Assembly (NCBI RefSeq): GCF_900177425.1 | Contig: NZ_LT840184.1 | Coordinates: forward strand, 5,355,189 to 5,419,188 | DNA from: Paenibacillus uliginis N3/975 | GTDB lineage: Bacteria; Bacillota; Bacilli; Paenibacillales; Paenibacillaceae | DNA length: 64,000 nt | Direction of reading: 5' to 3' | Shown: in pieces, positions 53,980-62,175 of the stretch | How positions within the stretch are numbered: position 1 is the stretch's first letter | Layout of the letters: the number at the start of each line of letters is the position of its first letter | Translations under genes and position numbers: made by a program | Notes under the pieces: model-generated | Told to the model about the DNA's origin: nothing | Database searches by the model: none | What the model saw: the letters and a program-made list of their open reading frames with translations, nothing else

Positions 53980-54951
53980 TTATTCCGTCTTTCTTGAATC
54001 CTTCCCGTCTTTGGTTACCCGAAGGATGGCAAGGGCTCCTTTCTGTGCGTCTTTAAACTGATGGCTAACTATGGGATAGTCACCCTCCTCCTTAACCGTA
54101 AACTCAACCACCGCTCCGCCGCTTGCCGGCAGCATAACCGTTTGCATGCCGTATAAAACATTTTGAGGATTGCCGTCCAAGTATACTCGGTCCATCACAG
54201 TGCCAACGATGTGAAAAGAGCTCACCTGGTTCGGTCCCGCATTATTGATGTATAACCTTACCTTGTCCCCGGTCTTTGCGAGAAACGGATGTTCCTTAAG
54301 CCCATAGTCATTACCGTTAAAAACAACATAGGCAGGCTCCTCATGCAGGGAGCTGTTATATACGTCACCTGAATAAAACTCGCTCTGCACAATCGTATAT
54401 TCCCGGTCGATCTCCGAGTCCGTCGGATAACCGTCCTTGGGTTCGACAATGATCATCCCATACATTCCGTTGGCGATATGAAGCAGAACCGGCTTCGTCC
54501 CACAGTGGTACATAAATACGCCGGGGGTGCTGGCCTTATATTCAAACGTGCCCTCCTCACCCGGGTGAATGTCGATAAACTTTTCCGACGGGGATGCATG
54601 CACAGCGTGAAAATCCATGGAATGCGGCGTATCCGGATCGAGATTCCGAAGTGTGAAGTGAATCGTATCACCCTCTTTTACTCGCAGTACCGGACCAGGA
54701 ACTGTTCCGTTAAATGTCCAGGCGTTATAGGTAACCCCTTTTGATATTTCAATGTTGGTTACTTGCGCCGTCATCTCAATAAAAACATCGGTTCCTTCCC
54801 GGTGAACAACCGGCTCAACCGGAGCCTGATTCAATGGCGTATCGGCTAGCTCAGCTGTTTTATCCATTTTCGCTTCGGTCCAAGCCAATATAACGGCAGA
54901 ACACATCGATAGAAGGATGATAATGGCAGCCGCCCGTTTGAAAGTTAACAT
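53980..54951 (-). CDS. nirK: Copper-containing nitrite reductase
   Basis: A 323-residue two-cupredoxin enzyme reducing nitrite to NO. N-terminal membrane/signal segment (residues ~5-24). Type 1 Cu ligands: His in TPHSMDFHAV, Cys and His in FMYHCGTKPVLLH, Met in NGMYGM. Type 2 Cu ligands: second His of HSMDFH, His of YHC and His in PIVSHQFKDA. The catalytic Asp (HSMDFH) and His (SSFHIVGTV) of NirK are both present, separating it from other multicopper oxidases. ATG follows AAAGGATGAACGGGC. Last gene of an FNR-controlled cluster. No NO reductase is seen in the window. Confidence 0.88.
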   Translation of the reverse strand: MLTFKRAAAIIILLSMCSAVILAWTEAKMDKTAELADTPLNQAPVEPVVHREGTDVFIEMTAQVTNIEISKGVTYNAWTFNGTVPGPVLRVKEGDTIHFTLRNLDPDTPHSMDFHAVHASPSEKFIDIHPGEEGTFEYKASTPGVFMYHCGTKPVLLHIANGMYGMIIVEPKDGYPTDSEIDREYTIVQSEFYSGDVYNSSLHEEPAYVVFNGNDYGLKEHPFLAKTGDKVRLYINNAGPNQVSSFHIVGTVMDRVYLDGNPQNVLYGMQTVMLPASGGAVVEFTVKEEGDYPIVSHQFKDAQKGALAILRVTKDGKDSRKTE

Positions 54952-54977
54952 GCCCGTTCATCCTTTCTTTCAAAAGA

Positions 54978-55295
54978 TTAATATCCCAATTCCGCTTTCG
55001 CTTCATCCGACATCATTTCGGGAGTCCACTGCGGCTCCCAGACGACCTGAACATGAACGTCTGCGACATTAGGCAGGTCACTTAGCGCGCTTTTCACACC
55101 CGATACGATCATGTCATGCATGGGACATCCGGGAGTGGTCAGGGTCATAGCCACGTAAACCTCCTCTTGAACGTCGCGAACCTCATAAACAAGACCCAGA
55201 TCAACGATATTGATCCCCAGCTCAGGGTCGTACACCTCGCGCAAACGGTTCACAATACGCTCCATTCGCTCCGCATCGCTATATATCGTTAGCAT
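54978..55295 (-). CDS. DUF59 metal-sulfur cluster assembly protein (PaaD/SufT-like)
   Basis: A 105-residue MIP18/DUF59 protein: VYDPELGINIVDLGLVYEV, the conserved Cys in LTTPGCPMHDMIV, and VVWEPQWTPEMMSDEAK. Such proteins help load Fe-S clusters. ATG at 55295 follows AAGGGGTGGTTTAT; in-frame GTG 55304 is unlikely. It sits between the membrane protein and nirK, suggesting a maturation role for an enzyme in this pathway. Confidence 0.88.
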   Translation of the reverse strand: MLTIYSDAERMERIVNRLREVYDPELGINIVDLGLVYEVRDVQEEVYVAMTLTTPGCPMHDMIVSGVKSALSDLPNVADVHVQVVWEPQWTPEMMSDEAKAELGY

Positions 55296-55342
55296 ATAAA
55301 CCACCCCTTATCTTTTGTTTAAATTTTATCTGTGCCAATAAC

Positions 55343-56581
55343 TTATCTCGTGAAAACATATCCGATCCGGATCATGTAGATGACAGCTGCAACCGAGAGC
55401 GCCATGCCGGAAATCATGATCATAACCGAATTGTTTGTGCCCAAACCGGCCAATAATCCGCCCATGCAGAGCACGACTGACGACAAGCCGATATGGACGG
55501 GTCTTTCGGGCAGCAGCTGGGCCATGGTCGGCACCTTTGCTTTTCCCGCTTTGGGTCCATACTTGTAGGTCCACCAGAGAAAAGGAACGATTTTCGAAAG
55601 ATATCCCATAATGGTGACCGCTACCCAGCCATATAAATAGGACCAGAGCATAAACACAATGAACGAGGTTTGATGAGCCAGCTCAGCGTTATACAGGACG
55701 GCTGCCGTCCCCATAATGACAAGTGCCAGCAGCATTCTGGCCGACCATGCCGTCCATTCAATGCCTGCACCGGCTGATTTTTTATGCTTGTGTTTCATGA
55801 TTTGCCCAATGTGGACATTGTACAGGGACAAAGCGACGATCAGGACAATGAAAGCAGCCGCATTAAAGATGACTTTGCTGCTTAAGAATCCGTAACAACC
55901 CAGCCATACAGCGGCATTCCAGAAGACCAGCACCCACTTTTGCAAAGATACCGGATACTGGTGTGCCAAATAAAACATAGGAAGCAATTTATAGCTGAAG
56001 CCCGTAACCAATAAGCCGAACCAGCCTATGGTGCCAAGCCAAATATGAGCCCCAAGCAGCTTCATGTGGTAGATGCCCAGGAAATTGAATTTAAAATCCA
56101 TCCCCATCAGCATTCCGGTTAAGGCGGCAAGGCATAAATAAATGATCGCGCACGCCGTGCTGATCGTTATCGGGTTCCATTGCTTCGCTTTTAACAGCGT
56201 AGCACCTATATTCCAGGCAAAAAGAAGAATGCCGGCAAAAGCCAGAGTTGCAAATGCCGCAATCCATTTGGCGTTAAAATGATCAAATCCGGCAAGAAGC
56301 CCCAATGTGCCTGTCGCAAACAGACCGTAATGGATATAGCCTAATCTTTTGCTGTGCAGCTCTGTCTGCAAAACTACGTTGATCAGCTGATAGACAGCCC
56401 CCATGGCCATCATGGTTGCCCATCCCAGGACGAGCAGGTGAATATGAAACCACCCGTCCGGGGATCTGGGTTCGCTGTGGACCCATCCGGCAAAATCGGC
56501 GAATGTAAGAAAATGAAAAAGCACGAAACTGATCATGCCCGTAATTATAAATGTAAACGGCAATCGAAACATAAATTTCAC
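55343..56581 (-). CDS. Polytopic membrane protein, heme-copper-oxidase/NnrS-like
   Basis: A 412-residue protein with about 12 membrane segments. Segments such as GWFHIHLLVLGWATMMAMGA and LLGAHIWLGTIGWFGLLVTG recall the heme-copper oxidase subunit I/NnrS superfamily, with conserved His that may bind heme. The HPEVY and His-His motifs of catalytic oxidases and NO reductases are absent, so it is probably not a terminal oxidase. NnrS-like proteins are linked to NO stress and denitrification, in line with its neighbours. It starts four bases after the DUF2249 stop. Confidence 0.7.
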   Translation of the reverse strand: MKFMFRLPFTFIITGMISFVLFHFLTFADFAGWVHSEPRSPDGWFHIHLLVLGWATMMAMGAVYQLINVVLQTELHSKRLGYIHYGLFATGTLGLLAGFDHFNAKWIAAFATLAFAGILLFAWNIGATLLKAKQWNPITISTACAIIYLCLAALTGMLMGMDFKFNFLGIYHMKLLGAHIWLGTIGWFGLLVTGFSYKLLPMFYLAHQYPVSLQKWVLVFWNAAVWLGCYGFLSSKVIFNAAAFIVLIVALSLYNVHIGQIMKHKHKKSAGAGIEWTAWSARMLLALVIMGTAAVLYNAELAHQTSFIVFMLWSYLYGWVAVTIMGYLSKIVPFLWWTYKYGPKAGKAKVPTMAQLLPERPVHIGLSSVVLCMGGLLAGLGTNNSVMIMISGMALSVAAVIYMIRIGYVFTR

Positions 56582-56585
56582 CCCA

Positions 56586-57116
56586 TCACGTTTTGTGAAT
56601 GGTCACCACGGCCGTCCCGTCGGGCTGCTCCTCAATCTCATAAGCATATCCGAGCGACTGCAGCTCTTCGATCAGGAACATGGGTACACGGTCATTGTGA
56701 ATTTTAACCGTATCCCCAGGCTTCGCTTTCTCCAGTTGCTTGAGCGTCCGTATCATCGGTGTCGGCGGCTCAAGACCGCGGTTATCCAAAAAGTAAACCT
56801 CTACCTGTCCGTTTATGGTCGGATCGGAATGCTCCATTTGCGAAGCCGTTTCTTGAATTCCGCCTGCTTCCTCCAGATTTGAACTCTTATGGACAAAGGT
56901 TGCAATCCAATGATCCTTTTCTACTTTTTGGGCCGTGTGCCGGTATCCTTTTCTCTTCATCAACATCAGAAGCGGTGTCGGTTTAAAAGTAACATGCAAC
57001 ACGAATGTATCGTTTTTATTCAAGGATTTTACGGTATCCATAATGATTTGCAACGGTTCAATTTTGTTTTTTAAATGCGGGCGCACGTCCAATTCAATCG
57101 TTCTCGGATTATCCAT
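56586..57116 (-). CDS. Tandem DUF2249-like protein
   Basis: A 176-residue cytoplasmic protein with two TusA-like/DUF2249 modules: residues ~5-75 (TIELDVRPHLKNKIEPLQII, FVLHVTFKPTPLLMLMKRKG) and ~103-173 (YFLDNRGLEPPTPMIRTLKQ, VKIHNDRVPMFLIEELQSLG). The first has DVRP, the second DNRGLEPP in place of the usual D-x-R-x-L-P-P. DUF2249 is common near nitrite/NO genes in Firmicutes. ATG at 57116 follows GGAGGGAACAGT. First gene of the nirK cluster. Function unknown; redox or sulfur carrier is a guess. Confidence 0.8.
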   Translation of the reverse strand: MDNPRTIELDVRPHLKNKIEPLQIIMDTVKSLNKNDTFVLHVTFKPTPLLMLMKRKGYRHTAQKVEKDHWIATFVHKSSNLEEAGGIQETASQMEHSDPTINGQVEVYFLDNRGLEPPTPMIRTLKQLEKAKPGDTVKIHNDRVPMFLIEELQSLGYAYEIEEQPDGTAVVTIHKT

Positions 57117-57129
57117 ACTGTTCCCTCCA

Positions 57130-57144
57130 TGAGAATGCTTATCA
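57130..57144. promoter_or_regulatory. Fur-like box in the nirK cluster leader
   Basis: TGAGAATGCTTATCA matches the Fur 7-1-7 box TGATAAT-N-ATTATCA at 12 of 14 positions. It lies at about +6 to +20 from the predicted transcription start, a repressing position. PerR or Zur are alternatives, with poorer matches. Confidence 0.5.
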
Positions 57145-57156
57145 TTTACTAACCTC

Positions 57157-57199
57157 ATTGTAGATTTGAATGAATTCAAGCCTTGTGATTTGAGTCACA
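57157..57199 (-). promoter_or_regulatory. FNR-dependent promoter of the nirK cluster
   Basis: TGTGA-TTTGAG-TCACA (57184-57199) is a perfect FNR/CRP-family dyad. On the minus strand a -10 TACAAT (57157-57162) predicts a start near 57150, placing the FNR site at about -41.5, the classic class II activator position, with no good -35 box. Confidence 0.72.
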
Positions 57200-57245
57200 T
57201 AGATATGGTTTAAAATTTAATTTTATTTTTCATGTTTTTTCGGCT

Positions 57246-57295
57246 AAAAAAACACTTCGGTCATTTACGCAGTTAAGCGTAATGACCGAAGTGTC
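57246..57295 (-). terminator. MFS gene terminator
   Basis: A very long perfect stem, ACACTTCGGTCATTTACGC paired with its complement, over a six-base loop, followed by seven T on the minus strand. Confidence 0.92.
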
Positions 57296-57328
57296 GGCGG
57301 CTCTGATCATCTTCGAATTGCTAAGAAT

Positions 57329-58561
57329 TTACGTAACGTTCGCGCTTGATGTTTTGGTCTCGTAATGAGAGATTTTTGACGGAATATAGATCAAAAAGCA
57401 CAGGAATGTGGAAATGACAATCGCAAGGAGCGCTCCGATCAGGCATACGGCCTGAACCGACAGTAGCTCTGCCGCAAAGCCCAATAGGAGAGTTAACAGG
57501 ATTTGGGCAATCCCTTCCAGAAGACTCGCCGTACTGCTAAATCTGCCCATCATCTCTACCGGCACGCTATTTTGAAAAAACGTGGAGTAGCCGGTATTCG
57601 CGAAAGATGAGAAAAAACCGAATACGATAAATCCTATTGCCGCCATGACAAAGCCGGAAGCAGAATAAAACATTGCATATCCTACGCTAGAGAACAGAAT
57701 CCCCAGACTGATCAACATCCGCAGCGACATCCGCCGGGAGGTCAGTGCGGCAGCCGTGGAGCCGGCTAAATATCCGGCGCCGGCCACGCTGATCAGCAAT
57801 CCATAATTCCGGTCATCCAGATGTATCACCTGCTTGATAAAGGTAGCCTCCTGGGAATCCAGCGCAAAACTGATCATCATAACCGACTGGAACAATAAAT
57901 AAATGAGAATGAAATATTTAGCTGATTTCCCATAGCTAATAACCCGTGCCCAATCCCCAATAATCGTTCGCAGGCTGATCCGATCACTTATTTTCGCAGC
58001 ATCATCCCCCTGGTCCACGTCCGGCAGAAAGTAGATCACCAACGCACATACGAAAAACGAAATCGCATTGATGATAATACTTACACGAATATCCATATAC
58101 ATAATAAGCAGACCGGAAATTGCCGGTCCGAGAAGCGCGGCTCCCGAAGTTGTGAAGCTGAACCAGGAATTAAACTGTTTGCGGTTCTCCGGTGGCACCA
58201 GTTTGGTAACGTACGTCATGGAGGTCGGACCGAAAAACGCACCGGTGATGCCGATTAAAAACATAATGCTGTAAATAGCCCATATCGAATCCAGCCAAGG
58301 GATAACAAAAATGAGTAGCCCCCTTATACAATCAGCTGCTATCATTAATTTTCGCTTGTTAACCCGGTCTATGATGCTGCCAGACCAGGAGTTTGTGAGC
58401 AGTACAGCCATCGGCCTGATAATGAACATGCCAGCCACTGCGGCCGGTGAGCCGGTTATTCTTAATACCAACAGGTTTATGGCCACCAAGTAAATCCAAT
58501 TTCCCAGGTTGGACACACCAATTCCGAATATGTACAGCAGCGGGTTTTTCCATCCATGCAT
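57329..58561 (-). CDS. MFS transporter (MFS_3/macrolide-efflux type)
   Basis: A 410-residue protein with about 12 membrane segments. N-terminal FGIGVSNLGNWIYLVAINLLV and the cytoplasmic loop DRVNKRKLMIAADCIRG are typical of the MFS_3 group, which includes macrolide and unknown-drug exporters. The ATG at 58561 lies nine bases from GGGGAGAA. Substrate cannot be told. Monocistronic between strong terminators. Confidence 0.86.
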   Translation of the reverse strand: MHGWKNPLLYIFGIGVSNLGNWIYLVAINLLVLRITGSPAAVAGMFIIRPMAVLLTNSWSGSIIDRVNKRKLMIAADCIRGLLIFVIPWLDSIWAIYSIMFLIGITGAFFGPTSMTYVTKLVPPENRKQFNSWFSFTTSGAALLGPAISGLLIMYMDIRVSIIINAISFFVCALVIYFLPDVDQGDDAAKISDRISLRTIIGDWARVISYGKSAKYFILIYLLFQSVMMISFALDSQEATFIKQVIHLDDRNYGLLISVAGAGYLAGSTAAALTSRRMSLRMLISLGILFSSVGYAMFYSASGFVMAAIGFIVFGFFSSFANTGYSTFFQNSVPVEMMGRFSSTASLLEGIAQILLTLLLGFAAELLSVQAVCLIGALLAIVISTFLCFLIYIPSKISHYETKTSSANVT

Positions 58562-58613
58562 AGGTACCACTTCTCCCCATGTTGAACTGTAACAATGCTA
58601 TGTATATGTTAAA

Positions 58614-58660
58614 GGACATGGCATTACTGTGGGGATTCCCCCCTGTTGCCTACCATGTCC
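58614..58660 (-). terminator. mutY terminator
   Basis: GGACATGG / CCATGTCC outer stem with inner GGGG/CCCC pairing, then TTTAA on the minus strand. Confidence 0.65.
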
Positions 58661-58673
58661 TCTCCTAACTGTG

Positions 58674-59870
58674 TTAATTCTGTACTGATGAAAAATATTG
58701 ATTTAATATACGAAGGAATACATTCGGAAAAGCGTAAAATTCCATGTCATTCGGAGAAATCCAGCGAAATGGAACGTCTCTGCCGGACTCTCCCTCAGCC
58801 GCTTCCGCCAGGGTTAAGTCCGCCTCATAGGAAGCTGCACTTTCAGCAGCATACAAATGGTTGTTCCCTATATCGCGCCACTGACAGCGGAATACCCGCA
58901 TGTTCCAATGAATATGGCTGAACGTATGCTCGGCGTTCATAAAATGAGCAATCGGTGTAATTGGGATACCTTCGCCCTTTAGCTCTCCGGCAAGCCTGTC
59001 CATAGCAGCTTCGTCCGGCAGGGAAGCGAGTGCTGCCCCTCCTTCCGGCGATACGGACACATGAGGCAGCTCCCACATCCCAGCCAGCAAACCGGTTGCC
59101 GGGCGCTTGCGAATGAATACCTTCCCTGCATGCTCATCCTTGCCTTCAACAATCGCTGTCACCCGATACTCAGGGCGGGGAGGTTTGGCTTTGGTCTTGA
59201 TCGGAAGTGACTCCTCTTTCCCTTCAATACGACCGGCACAGTGCTCCATCACCGGGCAGGTGAGACATTTCGGAGATTTCGGTGTGCATACAAGCGCTCC
59301 GAGCTCCATCAGTCCTTGATTGAAATCAGATGCCCTGCCTTCCGGAATCAAACGGACGACGAGATCCTCCATATGTGAACGGGTGCTTCCCTTCATAATA
59401 TCTTCTTCAATCAAAAAATATCGGGACAGCACTCTCATCACATTACCGTCCACTGCAGGTGCCGGAATGTTAAAGGCAATGCTCCGGATCGCTCCGGCTG
59501 TATACGGGCCTACTCCCTTCAACCCGAATACTTCCTCCTTGCCGCTCGGCATGATTCCACCATACTGCTCTTTCACCTGCCGGGCAGCATGCTGCAAATT
59601 GCGGGCCCTCGAATAGTATCCTAATCCTTCCCAGCATTTAAGGACTTCGTCCTCCGGCGCATCAGCTAACGACTCTACCGTTGGGAACCTTTCAATAAAC
59701 CGGTTGAAATAAGGAATGACCGTATCCACCCGAGTCTGCTGCAGCATAATTTCCGAGATCCAAATGTAGTATGGATTACGGTGCCGTCTCCAGGGCAAAT
59801 CCCTTTTGTTGCGCCCATACCAGTCCAGCAGCTCTCGACTGAAAAATCGTTGTTGCTCTATGTTATTCAT
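58674..59870 (-). CDS. mutY: Adenine DNA glycosylase
   Basis: A 398-residue base-excision repair enzyme removing A opposite 8-oxoG. Helix-hairpin-helix LKGVGPYTAGAI with catalytic Asp in PAVDGNVMRVL; catalytic Glu region ISEIMLQQTRVDTV; [4Fe-4S] Cys-x6-Cys-x2-Cys-x5-Cys in VCTPKSPKCLTCPVMEHC; C-terminal NUDIX-like 8-oxoG recognition domain (KRPATGLLAGMWELPHV). ATG follows AAAAGGAGATAACAACAG. Confidence 0.95.
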   Translation of the reverse strand: MNNIEQQRFFSRELLDWYGRNKRDLPWRRHRNPYYIWISEIMLQQTRVDTVIPYFNRFIERFPTVESLADAPEDEVLKCWEGLGYYSRARNLQHAARQVKEQYGGIMPSGKEEVFGLKGVGPYTAGAIRSIAFNIPAPAVDGNVMRVLSRYFLIEEDIMKGSTRSHMEDLVVRLIPEGRASDFNQGLMELGALVCTPKSPKCLTCPVMEHCAGRIEGKEESLPIKTKAKPPRPEYRVTAIVEGKDEHAGKVFIRKRPATGLLAGMWELPHVSVSPEGGAALASLPDEAAMDRLAGELKGEGIPITPIAHFMNAEHTFSHIHWNMRVFRCQWRDIGNNHLYAAESAASYEADLTLAEAAEGESGRDVPFRWISPNDMEFYAFPNVFLRILNQYFSSVQN

Positions 59871-59896
59871 CTGTTGTTATCTCCTTTTGTGCAACC

Positions 59897-60298
59897 TTAC
59901 TTATCCTGGAGCTTCTCGACGACCGAAAAAGCAGACGCCAGCTCAGTCTGATGTGATATGGTCAAATGCAGCGCATAATGGTCCGGTTCGCTAATTCCCA
60001 ACCGGGACCATGCCGAAGCCGATAACGTGACAACCGGCTTTCCCTGCTTGTCCGGCAGTATCTCTATATCCCAAAAGCCGATCACACTCCCAATTCCACA
60101 GCCAAAAGCCTTGCTTACGGCCTCCTTTGCTGCAAATCGTCCGGCAACAAATTCCGTGCGGCTTCCACCCTTGTTCTCAGCTAAAGTGCGTTCTGCCCTT
60201 GTCAGGACACGTTCCATAAACTTTTGACCGTGGGGGCCTTCCATCAACAGAGCAACACGCCTCATTTCTAGCACATCATGTCCGATTCCATAAATCAC
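59897..60298 (-). CDS. acpS: Holo-[acyl-carrier-protein] synthase
   Basis: A 133-residue phosphopantetheinyl transferase activating ACP. Motifs: IYGIGHDVLEMRRV (Mg-binding Asp), FVAGRFAAKEAVSKAFGCGIG (Glu/Lys; given in part: RFAAKEAVSKAFG), and LHLTISHQTELASAF. Start GTG at 60298 follows AAGGAGCGATAACG. Gap of 26 bases to mutY downstream suggests co-transcription. Confidence 0.95.
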   Translation of the reverse strand: MIYGIGHDVLEMRRVALLMEGPHGQKFMERVLTRAERTLAENKGGSRTEFVAGRFAAKEAVSKAFGCGIGSVIGFWDIEILPDKQGKPVVTLSASAWSRLGISEPDHYALHLTISHQTELASAFSVVEKLQDK

Positions 60299-60432
60299 CG
60301 TTATCGCTCCTTCCCTTTAAAATCCGGTCTTAATTAATACATACTTTCCTATTGTAACAGCCACCTGTTATCTACGCGAGAGCCTCAACTATATTTGTCA
60401 ATATAATACAATAAGCAAACTGCATTTCAATC

Positions 60433-60468
60433 AAAAGGGAAGACTACTTGGACGGCAGTCTTCCCCTT
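60433..60468 (-). terminator. Terminator of the four-TM protein gene
   Basis: GGGAAGACT / AGTCTTCCC stem, 11-base loop, followed by TTTTGATT on the minus strand. Confidence 0.75.
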
Positions 60469-60483
60469 ATACATCAAACAGGT

Positions 60484-60894
60484 TTATCGGAACTTTCGCG
60501 AAACGACATACTCTGTTGCCGGCAGAACAATAATACCCAGTAACAGCACAGCAATGACTCCGATGTTATCACGAGCGTATGCTATCTTTTCAATAACAAG
60601 TACGATCAGGGCCAAGGCAAGCAAAATAAAGTATGAGGCCTTGAAGCTCTGCGAAGAGATATGCCGCCCAAGTTCTTCTTCCGGTGAAATGTGCTCAGGA
60701 TCTCCCTTCGACCCCCAGGTCATGGCACCCAAAAAAGCGGAAAGTACAATGGCGATGCTGCTCCACTCGTTAAACCCGACTTCTTGACCGCTCAGCCATT
60801 TCCAGAGTGTAAAGCCGATAACAATCAGAGACGTTACACCAAAACTAATCGCGATCCATCCTTTGGTTGAGACCTTTTTTTTGCTTTTGCCCAT
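60484..60894 (-). CDS. Four-TM membrane protein paired with an XRE regulator
   Basis: A 136-residue protein with predicted membrane segments at about 13-33, 43-60, 87-104 and 112-130, a basic N-terminus (GKSKKKVSTKG) and a central hydrophilic loop (SKGDPEHISPEEELGRHISS). I do not recognise the family; small membrane proteins downstream of short XRE regulators (YgzB/YvaO-like pairs) are common in Firmicutes. ATG at 60894 lies five bases from GGGGGA. It is 41 bases after the XRE gene and probably co-transcribed. Confidence 0.78.
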   Translation of the reverse strand: MGKSKKKVSTKGWIAISFGVTSLIVIGFTLWKWLSGQEVGFNEWSSIAIVLSAFLGAMTWGSKGDPEHISPEEELGRHISSQSFKASYFILLALALIVLVIEKIAYARDNIGVIAVLLLGIIVLPATEYVVSRKFR

Positions 60895-60935
60895 ATACAT
60901 CCCCCTGTCTTCAGAACATATCCGCTGCCTGACCT

Positions 60936-61127
60936 TTAATCAGGCCGAAACAGATCGTCAACGGTAATACCAAGCGTTTTGGACAACTGAAAGGCAAGCT
61001 GCAGGCTTGGGTCATACTTGTTATTTTCAATGGCATTAATCGTCTGACGTGATACTCCGCAAGCCTTTGCCAGTTCTTCTTGCGACATTCGGATTTGTTT
61101 ACGCAATTCGTGAATTCGGTTTTCCAT
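60936..61127 (-). CDS. Small XRE-family (Cro/CI-type) regulator
   Basis: A 63-residue helix-turn-helix protein consisting only of the HTH_3 domain: RIHELRKQIRMSQEELAKAC, GVSRQTINAIENNKYDPSL, ending LGITVDDLFRPD. ATG at 61127 follows GGAGTCTGCC; the frame upstream to 61145 overlaps the ribosome site. It very likely autoregulates through the twin dyads in its promoter and controls the membrane-protein partner. Confidence 0.9.
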   Translation of the reverse strand: MENRIHELRKQIRMSQEELAKACGVSRQTINAIENNKYDPSLQLAFQLSKTLGITVDDLFRPD

Positions 61128-61139
61128 GGCAGACTCCAA

Positions 61140-61157
61140 TGTCAAAAAGTTTTTACA
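61140..61157. promoter_or_regulatory. XRE operator copy 1
   Basis: TGTCAAAAAGTTTTTACA, an 18-base dyad between the -10 region and the ribosome site. Confidence 0.65.
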
Positions 61158-61162
61158 TTCCG

Positions 61163-61192
61163 ATCATAGCATAATAACTTCCAAAATGTCAA
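61163..61192 (-). promoter_or_regulatory. XRE operon promoter
   Basis: Minus strand -35 TTGACA (61187-61192), 18 bases, -10 TATGAT (61163-61168). The -35 lies inside operator copy 2. Confidence 0.75.
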
Positions 61193-61204
61193 AAGTATTT
61201 TACA
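61187..61204. promoter_or_regulatory. XRE operator copy 2
   Basis: TGTCAAAAGTATTTTACA, 15 of 18 bases identical to copy 1, in the same orientation, 47 bases away; overlaps the -35 box. Confidence 0.65.
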
Positions 61205-61218
61205 TCTTTATAAGCACA

Positions 61219-61246
61219 AATAACCCCGGAAGAATATCTCCCGGGG
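61219..61246 (-). terminator. nadE terminator
   Basis: CCCCGG / CCGGGG stem with an 11-base loop followed on the minus strand by TTATTTGT. Confidence 0.65.
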
Positions 61247-61265
61247 CCTCGGTCTGGAATCTGTA

Positions 61266-62075
61266 TTAGATTCCCGGAATGGCGTTTCGTTTATGTGCTG
61301 TTCTACGGAAAAAGCTCTCCAATTTCTCGCGAGCTTCAGGAGCGATTTCCTTGCCCTCAAGGTAATCACTATTATCCTCATAGCTAATACCCAGTTCTTT
61401 CTCGTCGGTCTGTCCTTCCCACAGGCCTGCTGTCGGTGCTTTATCCAGCACTGACTGCGGTACACCCAAATAAGAGCCGAGCTGCTTCACTTGGCGCTTG
61501 TTCAGCGTGCTAAGCGGCGTAATATCAACAGCACCGTCTCCCCACTTGGTATAGAATCCTGTGATTGCTTCCGAGGCATGATCGGTACCGACAACGAGCA
61601 AATTTTGCTCAAACGACAACGCATATTGTACAACCATCCGAATTCTAGCCTTCACATTCCCCTTGCCGGGAATGCTAATATGCTGGTGAACCCCTATATT
61701 TTTCAATCCGTGCTCCACCTCAAGCGCAACCTCGTTCACCGTATCCTCGATGTTTGTTTCCACCGTATATTTAAGGTCAAACGCTTTAGCCGTTTCATAG
61801 CTGTGCTCAATATCTGCTTGTGTCCCGTATGGTTGAAATACGCCAAGGGTTTTGTACTCCTTGCCCAGTTCTTCTGTAAGCTCATCCGTGGCCCGCTTAC
61901 ACAGCCCGGTTGCGACAGCGCTATCCAACCCACCGCTGATGGCAATCAGTAATCCGGATGCTCCGGAATCTTTTACGTATGATTTCAAAAAGTCGACCCG
62001 TTTCCTTACTTCCTGCTCCGCATTAATGGAAGATTTCACACCTAATTCGGCAATGATTTGTTCTTGTAAGCTCAT
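61266..62075 (-). CDS. nadE: NH3-dependent NAD+ synthetase
   Basis: A 269-residue adenylating amidotransferase making NAD from deamido-NAD, ATP and ammonia. P-loop LIAISGGLDSAVATGLCKR, LLVVGTDHASEAITGFYTKWG, TPLSTLNKRQVKQLGSYLG and the C-terminal HKRNAIPGI are all typical. No glutaminase domain, so ammonia is the donor. ATG at 62075 follows AAAGGAGTTCTGGAC. Confidence 0.95.
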   Translation of the reverse strand: MSLQEQIIAELGVKSSINAEQEVRKRVDFLKSYVKDSGASGLLIAISGGLDSAVATGLCKRATDELTEELGKEYKTLGVFQPYGTQADIEHSYETAKAFDLKYTVETNIEDTVNEVALEVEHGLKNIGVHQHISIPGKGNVKARIRMVVQYALSFEQNLLVVGTDHASEAITGFYTKWGDGAVDITPLSTLNKRQVKQLGSYLGVPQSVLDKAPTAGLWEGQTDEKELGISYEDNSDYLEGKEIAPEAREKLESFFRRTAHKRNAIPGI

Positions 62076-62116
62076 GTCCAGAACTCCTTTCATAATGAAC
62101 AACAGCGGATGAACCA

Positions 62117-62161
62117 GAAAAGCCCCGAGGCTTCGGATATTGCCGAATGCTCCGGGGCCTA
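62117..62161 (-). terminator. Bacilliredoxin gene terminator
   Basis: AGGCCCCGGAGCATTCGG pairs with CCGAAGCCTCGGGGCTT, a long stem followed by TTTTCT. Confidence 0.85.
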
Positions 62162-62175
62162 ATGATCACTGACGA

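Noticed and set aside
53980..54951. NirK as a lipoprotein
   Set aside because: The Cys in LLSMCSAV has Met at -1, which does not fit a lipobox; a signal anchor or Sec signal is more likely.
55343..56581. NO reductase or terminal oxidase
   Set aside because: The HPEVY and His-His copper/iron ligand motifs of catalytic subunits are missing.
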